From assembly GCA_017165825.1 (NCBI GenBank), contig CM029383.1, positions 3,052,633 to 3,116,632 on the forward strand: a DNA stretch of 64,000 nt. The letters are read 5' to 3'. The position numbers were made by a program, and so were the translations under genes. The stretch's first letter is position 1, and every line of letters starts with the position of its first letter. The DNA is from Hepsetus odoe. Lineage: Eukaryota; Chordata; Actinopteri; Characiformes; Hepsetidae. This document shows positions 10,599 through 21,480 of the stretch, piece by piece. Below the pieces are notes generated by a model. It ran no database searches and was not told where the DNA came from. It saw only the letters and a program-made list of their open reading frames with translations.

Positions 10599-13485
10599 AC
10601 CATTTTCCTTACTTTCCTTTTTATTCTCTTACTATTAGATAACAATAACAATAATAACAGAAATAATAATAACTGTAAAGTTTCAGCTTTAGTTTAGATC
10701 AGTTCCACTGCAATGAGGGATAGGAAGCCAATCAGAAAAGAAGGAAGACAAAAATAAAAGAAACATTTTAAACGACACCAAGGAGAAAGTAATAATACCT
10801 CATTTAGTAAAGTACATTATTACGTTTTTTCCACTCCCAGCCCCATGATGTAGTCCATCAGCCAAGAAGTCAGAAGTGAGAATCAGAATCAGAAAACGTT
10901 TATTAATCCCGAGAGAAATTGCTTCATGTCTGCTGTGTGAAGTTTTAGCTTCATGCTGGAATTACAGGGCTAATGTAGCTCACAGGTAACAGAAGCCTTC
11001 TCTGATTTAAACTGAAGGGGAAACTGACTTTTCTTTGGACTACCGCTTTAAAATAAAACACTGCAGCGGTCACTGTTCAAGTTAATTCTTAGATGCTTTA
11101 AAGATAAAAACTTCTGATAAAAATGAGGGATTAATCTAGTGGAAGGCAGAAATCCATTACTGCTTTCACAATCTGAGGCATCACTCATCACACAACAAAC
11201 CTGATGCTCCAAAGACAACGGGCCTTTCTAAAGGTGACCTATATGACCTCTGCTTTACTGCTCAGCCAAAAGGACACCAGTGAGAAAAGCCGTAGCCCTA
11301 TCACATTCCCAGATTTGATCTCAGACATTTGTTAAGTTGACAGAATTCAGGTTTTATACCTGTGAGTCTTTAATCATCAAAACCCCTAATATATTGCCAA
11401 AACCATTTCAAAGCCAATACAAGGAGTTGGCTTACTGAACATGCATTTTTCACTTGCCATTTACTGTGAACTAAACAAGGTTCCATTATTTTTGCCTTGA
11501 TGGCTTTCGGCCAACTTTCCCCACCCACAAAATTCTCCCAATGGGTGGAGTTCACTCAAACAAAGGGATTTCATTTTATGCTGGCAGACCAATGCTTCCC
11601 TCTTGTGGGGCTTTAAGACATTACTGTAGGGAAAGCCTCTGATCTGATCTTCCATCAAAGAGTTGTGACTTTAACCTCCTTCAGAAATGTCTTACTTCTG
11701 ATTGCATCATTGTGCACCAGCAGGCGGGGAAAGATAATACTGACCAGTAAAATTTTTCACCATCTCCACCTCAATGAGCAAAAATTATTTGCAACAAAGA
11801 GACTATATTGGAAATATGTCACTGTATGTAAGGGAATCACATTGTCCTTTTGGACACACAATGACTTTGACTAGCCTTTCCTCTCGTTGGAGTCTTGTCG
11901 TGGAAGTACATCTTTTACTTTCTTAGATGGCTCATTCATTCCATCAAAAGGCCTTGCAATGAAAAATGATACGAAAAATGATCTAGTCTAGTCGAAGACA
12001 TTATTAACTAGACATTTTTCAACCCTTTGGCAAAACGTGAAATGAACATTCACCATAATCTACAAAGATTATTCCGATTATCATGAAATAATGGATTAGA
12101 CAACCTATATTAGGTTAAATGAAGTCATCATTTGTTCTCATAACTCTTAGATCTTATTCTAGACACGGTCTGGGTTACACCACAATTGTAATCAATCAGA
12201 AAAGCCCTTTAAGGGGAGCTCCAACAATATTTCAATATTTCTACATAATTCAGTCATTGAGATCAATCAAAGTCTTGGATTAATCAAGGCCTTCCAGATT
12301 TATTTGATGGGCTCAATATTAATTTATTAGATAAATGTAGGATGATTCTGATAGACATATTGGGAAAGATGTGCCATAAGCTTTTCATAGCCTATTTTTC
12401 TTTTTCTTTTCGATTTTCTTCCTTAGTATGACCGTTCAAGTAAGTAAATAGTCATTCAGGCATAAAAATGTGCAGACGTGTCTTCTCTATGACTTTATTT
12501 TATTGAGAAAATCAACCAAATATGCTTTTTCATACAGCTAGCTTAAAACTGTCTAAGAGGGAGCTTTTTATAGCATTAAATGCTTCTTGACGTCTGGTTA
12601 TCATCATCCTTGTGAATGTTTTTGGGTAAATGACTTGGACGATGCATTACATTTTTTTTGCACATTAGATTAGATACATTAGATTTTTGTTGTTTTTCAT
12701 TTAAATCTTAATGCTGGTTTTATGCTGAAATTTGTAAAAAAAATAAATAAATAAAATGGAGAGGCCCCTAAATGTGTTCTTTGTTAAGAAGCTTTTAGAT
12801 GAACTGCAGGCTCTTATCAGTTCTGCTGACATTCTAGCATTGAAAATGTCCTTTAAGCTGTTCTTTTTCATTTGTGACTCCCCATCGCATACGGAAGCAA
12901 AGTAAGCATTTGTGTTAAAGACGTGATAAAGACTGTTTCTGTTGAAGAAAGGAGTTTTTCATTGCCAGTGAGAAGATGTCCCTGGACACAGGACATTCAA
13001 GGGCACTGAAGAATGGATTCTCTCAGAGACAAAGCGTTGCCTCGACTGAGGTGGAGGCCAGGAGGTTGTATGGTGGAATGAGGCGGCACACGTAAAGAGA
13101 TGACCTCATCGACAGGGCAATACATCCTGACAGATAGCACAGAGGTTCAGAGGATAAAGAAAGAAGGAGAGAATAAGAGAGCAACGTGAATGCGAGAGTG
13201 CAGGCTACCAATGAGGTCAATACCATCAGCATGTCTATGCAATGCAATCTCAGAATATAGCCTGCTTCACAGCAGGTTTTATTTCTCCTGCCTTAGAAAA
13301 TAGGCTGCCTCTGAGGCAGATACAGAAGTGAATCTTAGAGGTAATATGAACCTTAGAATATACTGGTGTATAGATTTTCAAAAGACAACAAAGTCGGGTT
13401 GAATCTTACAGGGAACTGACAAGGTTCCTATATGTTTCAGTTTCAGTTTCTTAGTTAAGATTTAAAATCATCTGTTGAACCCAGG
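10597..13485. other. Intergenic, mostly unique sequence with one short repeat scrap
   Basis: At about 10878-10925 the phrase GAATCAGAATCAGAAAACG followed by TTTATTAATCCC resembles a scrap that is very common in fish genomes and is usually derived from a LINE 3' end. The rest shows no gene. Open frames of 60-75 codons at 11370-11874 and 13023-13247 have no recognisable product. Confidence 0.45.
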
Positions 13486-13840
13486 GGTGACACTGTGTTG
13501 CAGTGGGTAAGGCGGTCGCCTCTCAGCAAGAGTCCTGGGTTGATTCCTAGTTGGGGCGGTTTGGGCACTTTCTGTGTGGAGTTTGCATGTTCTCCCTGTG
13601 CAAGGGTTTCCTCTGAGAACTCTGGTTTCCTGCCGCCATCCAAAGCCATCATGTCAGGAGGACGGGAGATGCTAAACTGGCCATAGGTGTGAAGGTGTGC
13701 ATCTGTGGGTCTGCCCTGTGACAGGCTGGCGACCTGTTCAGGGTGTGTCCCCTCCTTTTGTCCTGTGAGAGCTGGAATTGGCTCCAGCACCCCCCAATGG
13801 AACAGAAAAGGACAAGCAGCTCATAAAATGAGTGAGTGTA
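13486..13840 (+). repeat. tRNA-derived SINE, type 4 (long body)
   Basis: The head is GCAGTGGGTAAGGCGGTCGCC with a B-box-like GGGTTGATTCCTAG. The body is GTGTGGAGTTTGCATGTTCTC and GTTTCCTC...CTGGTTTCC, and the 3' part carries CTGGCGACCTGTTCAGGGTG and GGACAAGCAGCTCAT, ending in (GAGT)n. Its 3' third is shared with type 2 SINEs, which suggests use of the same partner LINE. Old relatives lie at 25785, 33712 (inverted) and 36396. Confidence 0.8.
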
Positions 13841-13915
13841 GTAATATTTAAAACGTGATCCAGCTTAAAGGACTTTCTTACGGTGACTTGTATAGTTTCA
13901 TGGCATCAGTGAGCC

Positions 13916-14035
13916 TGAATCAGCGCTCAATGTCCAAAATGCAAACCAATCAACAACGCGTATCCGTAAAGCCCACCAATCAGCAGTTAATAGACAGATT
14001 GCCAACCAATCAGCACCCAGTAGCCTAATCGTGAG
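13916..14035. promoter_or_regulatory. Phased CCAATCA array, 30-bp period, four units
   Basis: CCAATCA occurs at 13946, 13976 and 14006, exactly 30 bp apart. A decayed version (TGAATCAGC) sits at 13916, also 30 bp before. CCAAT is the NF-Y binding core, and 30 bp is close to three DNA turns, so bound factors would face the same side. The DNA between the boxes is poorly conserved from unit to unit. This may be a promoter or enhancer fragment, but no gene was found beside it. Confidence 0.5.
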
Positions 14036-14458
14036 CCTCCTCATGGCCATGTCAGTATGCCGTAGAAAAGCAGAAAAACTGTGGAATTTATATTTATTTT
14101 ATATGTAGTATGTTCTTTTACTTTTGAAAACGAAGCAAATGGGAGGAATATGATGTGGAAAGCACTCTGGAACTAAACATTTTCAGCAGAAAACAACAAA
14201 AATATGAATTCTATCCTTGATCTGAGTTTGCAGAAAGACCCACTCACACCCCCTCAGCCTGACAAAGACCGTTACAGTGTCCTGTTAGTTGAGCTGTCGC
14301 GCCACTTGGGGCGCTGTTCATCTTTGTTCAGAGGAAGTGAGTCTATTACACAGCTGCCCAGAAAAAAGAGCCCTTTTTTATTTCCCACCTGTTTTTCGAC
14401 GAGCCCCGCCTTTTGTGCTGCAAATGGCAAGCAGCTGATTCTGGCAGGCAGGCCGTCG

Positions 14459-14538
14459 ATTTGCATATCGCGCTCGGATTGGCTCACAGTTCATAAACAC
14501 AAGTAGCTCGCTCATTTGCATGTCGCTCTCTGATTGGC
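14459..14538. promoter_or_regulatory. Tandem pair of octamer plus ATTGG modules
   Basis: Two near-identical 25-bp modules lie 55 bp apart at 14459-14483 and 14514-14538. Each has ATTTGCAT (POU octamer), TCGC, CTC and then GATTGGC (inverted CCAAT). Octamer plus CCAAT is the classic layout of vertebrate histone H2A/H2B promoters, and snRNA promoters also use octamers. No histone or snRNA gene was recognised nearby. Together with the CCAATCA array 450 bp upstream, the boxes face opposite directions, as in a bidirectional promoter. Confidence 0.5.
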
Positions 14539-14540
14539 CA

Positions 14541-15446
14541 GCATCTATTAGCCGCAGTCCTAATATGGGTGGATGATAAAAATAGCAAGAAAAATGTAAA
14601 AAGTCAGGTCAAGTATACAGTTTGTCCTAATCTCATTCTCATTTTTTCTCCTTTTTTATATATAATAATAATTATTATATCATTAAAAACTATAATATAT
14701 ATGTATATACATTTTATTATTATATGATTAAAAATGGGGATCTATGATATAATGATTTTTATTATTATTTGTCACAATGATTGCATTTAATTTGAAATGC
14801 AGATAAAAGGATGATTGTAAAGGTCTGATAGTGTTACATATTTCAGTAAATTATTATAAGGTTCGGATAAGTGTGGCTGGCTGTTCAAATCTTTTTTCCC
14901 CTCTTTTTCCATCCTGTCGGTCCTCTCATTGTTGAGCGCCAGGGAAAAGGACGACCAGTTTGTTTTTAACACAACAACAGATGGCTTTAGTGTCACTGCA
15001 TTCTAGTCCAAGCCTAAAATCTGAAAGGGAATATCGGTGAAAAACAGAGTCCAGATTGCTGGTTTCTCAGCTGCCAGTTATCCCAAGGGTGAAATTAAGG
15101 AAGTTCATTGTTTGTCTGAGAGCCAGGAGAGCCATAATTGTAAGAAAACCCAGGCAGACAATACACATTAAATCAATCACATCTTTATTAGATGATCCCA
15201 CCCTTATAATACAGTGGTGGATGAAAAAGGCCTAGTCCTTTACTTGGTGTTTTGAGGGTACACAAGTGGCAGTTTGCTCTGAGCTTCAAGTCACCAGTGA
15301 CTAGTTAGGACCCACATTTGATACCAAATGATCACGTTAAATGACTTTTGTAGCTGGATTCATAGTCGACAGGAGAAGAGCATGTCTATTTCACATTTCA
15401 CATACTAATGATGCAATGATCCAGACTGGCTTCAACAATATATATA
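14541..15446. other. Intergenic, with A+T-rich tract
   Basis: 14640-14790 is almost pure A and T (TATATAATAATAATTATTAT type). The rest is unique-looking, with no gene. Confidence 0.45.
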
Positions 15447-15981
15447 CAGTACTGTGCAGTGCAGTACTGCCTAAAAAAGTTTTAGGCAGGTGTGGAAAAA
15501 ATGCTGTAAACGAAGAATGTTTTCAGAAATGGAAGTGTTCATCATTTATTTTCATCAATCAACAAAATGCAGTGAATGAACAAAAGAGAAATCTAAATCA
15601 AATCAATATTTGGTGTGACCACCCTTTGCCTTCAAAACAGCATCAGTTCTTCTAGGTACATTTGCACACAGTTTTTGAAGGAACTCGGCTGGTAGGTTGT
15701 TCCAAACGTCTTGGAGAACTAACCACAGATCTTCTGTGGATGTAGGCTTCCTCACATCCTTCTGTCTCTTCATGTAATCCCAGACACACTGGATGATGTT
15801 GAGATCAGGTCTTTTTTGGGGCCAGAAGAATTGATGCTGGTTTGAAGGCAAAAGGTAGTAACACCTAGATTTTTCTTTTGTTCGCTCACTTTGCATTTTG
15901 TAAATTGATAAAAATAAACAATCATTATTTATATTTCTGAAAGCATTCTTTGTTTACAGCATTTTTTCACACCTGCCAAAA
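15447..15981 (-). mobile_element. Tc1-type element with long inverted repeats and transposase remnant
   Basis: Same family as 5160-5693. The left end is CAGTACTGTGCAGTGCAGTA and the right end is CAGCATTTTTTCACACCTGC, with long inverted arms. On the minus strand between 15603 and 15830 the C-terminus of a Tc1-type transposase is readable: RPDLNIIQCVWDYMKRQK, then DLWLVLQDVWNNLP and VLKAKGGHTKY. The catalytic Glu position after DLNII is Gln here (QCVW where ESVW is usual). The protein end is encoded within the left inverted arm. Most of the transposase is deleted. Confidence 0.85.
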
Positions 15982-16749
15982 AATAACATGTAAAATATTT
16001 TAAAAAATATAAACATTACTCATTTTTAAAGCAGTGTTTATTTAATTGGACAAATTAGAAAATAATTTGCTCATAATAATAATAATAATACATCCTTCTA
16101 TGTGAAAAAAAGATCTTTATGAGTCTATTAAATTCAATGCCTGGGGCTCTAAATAATTATTTTCTGATTTATTATGACACCCAGTCACATGATTTGTGAC
16201 ATATTCCTAATGATTTATTATTTTTATTGAGAAAAAAAAGGCATAGATTGAAATATGCAGTTTCAAGATGGAACTAAAATCACTTGTCCTGACCTGAAGA
16301 ACGGTGCTCATACTGCTCATATGACTGGGCATGCAAGTTGGGGACACTAGAAAAAAAAAACGACTTAAATGAATAGTAGGCATGAAATCAAAATGACAGT
16401 GTTAAAGAGTTTTGTTCAAATGTAGTAGATCAGTTGAAACATGTGGTCAGATGATCCCAAATGCTCTTTTGCTAGCAAAGACTAGAAGTCTGTATTCTCC
16501 CAAACCTTTCCTGCAAATACATCCCCAGAACTTCTCCAAAATGTCTGGTTTAGCATTCAGCAGATCTACTGTATGACTGGCCACATCCTTGGAAACAAAC
16601 TGCAAAAAATTGGTTAAAAGATGCATAGTTGTCATGGAAATTATACATTTTATCATATAATTGGCATGGCATATCCAGTTAGCAGAGGCTCACTGTCTGG
16701 GTTAGAGATTATCATGGAGAACCAGTCACAGTCCTGTATGTGTGTGTCT
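15982..16749. other. Intergenic, A+T-rich, nothing recognised
   Basis: Contains an (AAT)n run near 16074-16091. No gene or repeat family identified. Confidence 0.4.
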
Positions 16750-16789
16750 ATCCATCCATCCATCCATCTATCCATCCATCCATCCAGCC

Positions 16790-16836
<47 letters not shown>

Positions 16837-16857
16837 GATCTATCTATTTAAGTATTT
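16750..16857. repeat. Tetranucleotide microsatellites (TCCA)n then (CTGT)n
   Basis: (TCCA)n with TCTA interruptions covers about 16750-16786 and (TGTC)n covers 16791-16836. It ends in TCTATCTATTTA. Confidence 0.95.
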
Positions 16858-17259
16858 AATGACCAGTAACCCACAGGCCAGTACAGTAAATAAATTATGG
16901 TGGCATACTTGATATTTGAGTTCCGCTTTATTGTCATAAACCTCATTGTTAAGTTCTTCCTTTTCTTCTTCTTCTTCTTCTTCTTCTTTTTCACATTTTT
17001 CTTTGTCTCCTGCATTTTTGTCCTCTAGCTCAATTTTGTGTAGTTCACAAGTTCACTTGGAGGGCTTGTAATACTCCATCACTTTAACGGTATTAAAATT
17101 CTCCCAGGAGGACACAAACTTTCTGATCCCATTGTATGAGGAAGATTTGCCTGTGTTAAACATTAATTGAATTTTGATTTTAGGCAATTATCCTTCATTT
17201 GTGGTTATTTGCATTAATATAAAATATTAATGGATTCATTTGGGGGAGCAGGAAAAAAA
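16858..17259. other. Intergenic with (TTC)n run
   Basis: A (CTT)n/(TTC)n microsatellite lies at about 16964-16990. Nothing else recognised. Confidence 0.5.
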
Positions 17260-17580
17260 ATGTATTCAGTCACGAAGGACTCTCCCCCTGACTTTGTCCC
17301 TTGAGATATATTGCTTAAATCACTCAGGCCCATTCCCCAGCCAGTGGAGCGAGCACGAATGAAAAGAGAATCTGTCCTGTCTAGAGAGGCCTGGAAGCGT
17401 GAAGTGATTTTGGATTGCATTAATACTGCAACTCCAATTGCTGATGTCAAATATTCCTCATTTGACTCTGAACTTGCATGGCTGTGATGATGAGCCATTA
17501 ATATGATCGATGCATCTTCATAATGAGAATCTAACATCATGTACAAAAACAAGCACGCCATCATTAGGGCTGACGACATA
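17260..17580. promoter_or_regulatory. Candidate conserved non-coding element
   Basis: A repeat-free block of balanced composition with clustered homeodomain-type cores (GCATTAATACTG, CCATTAATATGATC) and no indel-prone runs. The 121-codon minus-strand open frame across it matches no known protein. The call rests on appearance only and needs alignment to other fish to support it. Confidence 0.3.
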
Positions 17581-18000
17581 CACTCGTCATGGAAAAAATA
17601 TCATTTTTATCCAAATGAAAAGTTGATTTGTTAAAACAATTTGTACCATGGCAAAGGCACATGCATTTATTGTGGTGTCCTCGACTGCTATGGGACAGAA
17701 TCTTTACTATTTGTTAGAAAATCATCTCCAAGCTAGCCTGATTAACTCACAAAGTTCCAGCCTTAAATTTTACTTCATGACGTTGTGTACATGTGCTGGC
17801 AGGTCACTATAGCCCAGGACTAAAGGGTGTCCTAATCCCTGTGGCCACCAACATGCAAACCAATAGACCAAGAATCTATACTGGTTTTTGGTGAGTTGTA
17901 CGATACATGTGCTGAACCTGCTTCATCTTCCAAACTGTGTTGTAGCTCATTGTTTTGTCATCTACAGTGACTCAGTTCATATTACAAGCATACCAAAAGT
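17581..18000. other. Intergenic, nothing recognised
   Basis: Unique-looking sequence. Confidence 0.4.
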
Positions 18001-18172
18001 GAAAGTGAAAGTGACTGCGTGTCATTGAGAATACACAGCACCACACAAAGTTAACCATAGTAGATTTCTTTCTCTGCATTCAGCGCACAGCACAGTGATT
18101 GAGATGGTGCCCTGCTCAACAATCTTCTGATCACGAGGGCTAGTCCCTAATCATAAGGCCACCAATGCCCCA
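18001..18172 (-). repeat. tRNA-derived SINE, type 1, internally deleted
   Basis: It starts with the AAAGTGAAAGTGACTG tail typical of this family. The ATGGTGCCCTGCTCAA block is joined directly to TCTTCTGATCACGAGGGC, so the middle block and the B-box are lost. The head end reads AAGGCCACCAATGCCCC. Confidence 0.65.
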
Positions 18173-18899
18173 GTTCAAGACCAAGTTAAATGATTAAGCA
18201 ATGTTAAAATCCAAGGCAAATAATAAGTATCTTTCCTGCCATGTTGTCCAGAGAGGTGACAAAAAGGGACAGATTTATCAAAAGGTCTTCACTTACCCTC
18301 AGACAGTTCACTTTTATCATTGCTAATTGTGTATCCCCTATAACTTATATCAGCAAATTGTTGTATATTAGTGTTCATCCGCTGCGGCTTCTGTTTGATA
18401 ACTTCTGTCTTAGAGGCTTTTCTCATGGACTCAGAACCAGTAGAAGATGCTGGGGCATTATGGGAAACGTAGTGTCTATATTGAATATTTCTGTTAATAA
18501 TGTTTGTATCACATTTAGCCCAGCAATAAAGATTAAAACTGGTAACTCTATAGCTCACGTATTGAATTTTTCTCTATGATTAGAGTGGTGCTAGACAACA
18601 CACAGGGTACAGCCACGCCTCTACTTCAACGATTAGCCTATGTCTGGAAATTGGGGGGGCACATTCATGGCAGACCGCTATGAACATTCATAATGTAATG
18701 TTATATAAAGTCGAGCCCATTTTAACCACTGTTATTTGAGGTTGTGCCCATTGCAACCACTGTGACTAATGTGGTGTGGTTTTAAAAAAATGATACTTTC
18801 ACAAACAAGATGCCCTGCTGTATTTATAGGGTGGTGGTTTACAATTCTGTCTACAGCGAATCAGAGTCATAAGGCCTTCATATTGTCTGACTCTACCTT
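18173..18899. other. Intergenic, nothing recognised
   Basis: The 112-codon open frame at 18241-18579 and its 89-codon antisense shadow have no recognisable domains. Confidence 0.4.
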
Positions 18900-19175
18900 C
18901 ATATTTCAGTGATATGAAATTCAGATTTCTGAGCGGAAAAGAGAGAGACGGGGGAAGGGGGATGGATTAAGCAGATAGAGCGAGAGAAGGAGAGAGAGAG
19001 AGAGAGACGGCCCGAATATTTCCAGCCATTTGGCTCCTCGCTGTGTGGACTGTCAGACGTCACGGGGCAGATTGTTTTGACACCCCGTTAAGAAATTCAG
19101 GAGTAAGATGGACGGCTCATGAAATTTGCAGGCCCTGATTGAATTTATGATATTTTCATAAAGGCCATCAAGTGT
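18900..19175. promoter_or_regulatory. Candidate conserved non-coding element
   Basis: A (GA)n tract at about 18975-19007 is followed by a compact balanced block with TGACGTCA-like (AGACGTCACG), TGTCAG and AATTTATGATATTTTC motifs and no repeat similarity. Regulatory role is inferred from composition only. Confidence 0.3.
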
Positions 19176-20404
19176 GGACGCCTGCAGGGAAGGACGGCCT
19201 GACAGGCAGACTGAGGGAGGGGAGAAAAAAAAGAAAAAGAAGAAAAAGTGAGTTGAGGTCCCACCCGTGCTCTCTATCTTTTTTTTTTTTCTCTTCTATC
19301 GCTCTCTCCTCCACCCTTCGTCACCCTGCCCTCACCTTCTGCTCTGCCAGAGGATGGAGCCTTTAGGCCTTCAACATCTGTTCGGTTTTGTGCCCCACTA
19401 CCTTGTGGGCTGTAGGGCGGACCGCTTGGTCATGTCCTGTCTGCTAGGTAATATGAAAACCCCAATTTGAATTCAGGGACAGGTCTTACAGCTTTCATTC
19501 CTAAGACATTTGCTCCTAGCAAACAACAAATAGTGTATCAGGCATAGCATTAGTGCCAGGGATTTTGTCACTGGTGGGTTGAAAATGGTGCACAGCCTAA
19601 AAATATCCAGCCAAGAGAGTCTGACCACTGATGATGCTCGAGCATTGCAAACACGGATTCATCATAAACAGATGGACTGCAGTCTCTGACTGTACTCCAG
19701 TGGATAGACGGGTCTACAAGGTAGTGGTTTCTAATAAAGCAGGCAGTTCTGGTACAGATGCAGCAGGTGACGAGTCTCTGAGGTTGAGATGAACAGCTTG
19801 TGGTTAGAGCCTGGTATCAAGCACTGTTAAGACTGATAGCAGTGCCTTAAAGGGGAAGTCCACCATTTTTCAAATTCAAAAATATACCAAAAATTGTTTG
19901 CATAGGTAGAGATAGGAATCAGACATTTATTCCCTCCAAAAGATCTTTACCAGAGCTTACACAAAATGGCCATAAATATTCTGCCTCATGCTTTAGAGAA
20001 TATTCTATGAAAGAGAGGAACGTGCAGGGTGTTGTAAGGCAAAATACTTGCCAAAGAAATGTTTTAGTTTTTTCAGATTTACAGCTATTTTGGTGAACTC
20101 AGAAGACAAATAGGATCATTGGTTCATTTCTTAAATGGGACATTTCACATCAAACCACCTTGACTGACTTTGTCTCGACAAATGAAATGATATCAATGGA
20201 ATTCCCTTTAACCTTTAACCTTTAGATTTCTGAAGAGTATTTGTTGACACCTTCTTTAAAATACAATCAGAAAGTGGGTGTGGCCTAATTTACTGAGTGC
20301 AAGTCTCTGACAGTAATAAAATGCATTTGGGATGTAAATTAGGAAGCCAATCCAACTTTCTGGTGGAGGTGGTGCTTAAGTATTGAATTATTGGCTGGTA
20401 AGGA
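19176..20404. other. Intergenic, nothing firmly recognised
   Basis: Purine-rich then pyrimidine-rich runs at 19215-19330. From 19856, GGGGAAGTCCACCATTTTTC resembles the start of a dispersed fish repeat, but I cannot name it or find its ends. Confidence 0.35.
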
Positions 20405-20612
20405 ATACCGTGAACCACAATGAAATACAACCTCTGCTATTCACCCACACACAGTGGGCAGCAGGGGGCAGCTATTTAAAGTACCCGGGGAGCAGTGACG
20501 GTGACGGTACCTTACTCAAGGGTACCTCAAGGAAACCTACTGGTCTCGGATTCAAACCCATGACCTTCCAACCCTGGGACCAACTTCCTAACCACTGGAG
20601 CACCATTGCCTC
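20405..20612 (-). repeat. tRNA-derived SINE, type 1
   Basis: It has the complete block order CACAATGAAATACAAC, CAGCAGGGGGCAGCTATT, ACCTTACTCAAGGGTACCTC, GATTCAAACCCATGACC (damaged B-box) and CCTAACCACTGGAGCACCATTGCC. It is followed by a (TTG)n run. Confidence 0.8.
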
Positions 20613-20621
20613 TGTTTTTAT

Positions 20622-20682
20622 CATTATAATTGTTATTATTGTTGTTATTGTTGTTTTGTTGTTGTTGTTGTTGTTGTTGTAA
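20622..20682. repeat. (TTG)n/(TTA)n microsatellite
   Basis: An imperfect TTATTG run becomes pure (TTG)n up to 20680, directly after the SINE tail side. Confidence 0.9.
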
Positions 20683-20859
20683 AACTAAGAGACTATTAAT
20701 ATAAAATTCAACCAAAAATTTCCTTTATGTATTTGCGATGTAAAAATATTTACAAAGTGTCCATTTATAATGAACAGACAATGACAAAGGATTCAAAATG
20801 ACTTTGAAAGAAATCTTGTTCCCTGAACATTGAAAGCCAAGAATGTTTCCTCTGCAGAT
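20683..20859. other. Intergenic, nothing recognised
   Basis: Short A+T-rich spacer. Confidence 0.4.
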
Positions 20860-21480
20860 ATGAGGTATGACAGTGATGATATGATTCAGTATGAGCTGGA
20901 AGACATGATGTTAAAAAATAGGCTGCTCTCAAGTGAGAATAATAATGGCAAATAATGGAGAAATTTCTTTTTTCCTGCAAGAACATCTGGTGCTGCATAG
21001 TGTCTTGAAAAGCTCTTTTTTATCTATCAATTATCATGAGGGCTTTGTGTGTTAATAATGAATAAGTGGCGATAAATATCTAATGTCCTCATAGACCTGG
21101 GCCTTTATTTCATTTTAAATTAGTTTGTCAGAGTTCTTTTTTTCATATGCCCAAACAATCCTGTCTTAATTATTCAGCTGTCTGAGACCAAAAAAAAAAA
21201 GTATACATAACAACTTTTCTGGGTGTAAATGCCTCGCTTCCCATTGTGGAATTGAGTAGGAGGAGATCAAATATTTATAAGCGCACAATCCTTTCAATTA
21301 TTTCCCCGACACTCCTAAATGAAATAGAACATTTTTAATGCAACACGGGTTTAATACACCCTTACACAATACAACCATTTCAATTATTTAAAGCGGACGG
21401 AGGCCCACAGCATTATACATTCATGTCTCAAAACATCCTGCAAGTGAAAATTCACTGATTCGTCCGACAGTGATCACTCC
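20860..21480. promoter_or_regulatory. Candidate conserved non-coding block
   Basis: A repeat-free stretch rich in ATTA/TAAT cores (TTAATTATTCAGCTGTCTGAG, also an E-box CAGCTG; CAATTATTTAAAGCGG). A short A run at 21190-21200 is the only simple sequence. Appearance only, no alignment available. Confidence 0.28.

Noticed and set aside
16750..16857. CRISPR-like regular repeat
   Set aside because: Plain tetranucleotide microsatellite without spacers, in a vertebrate genome.
19856..20160. Dispersed repeat starting AAAGGGGAAGTCCACC
   Set aside because: The phrase is familiar from fish repeats and resembles 33105, but neither end nor class could be determined.
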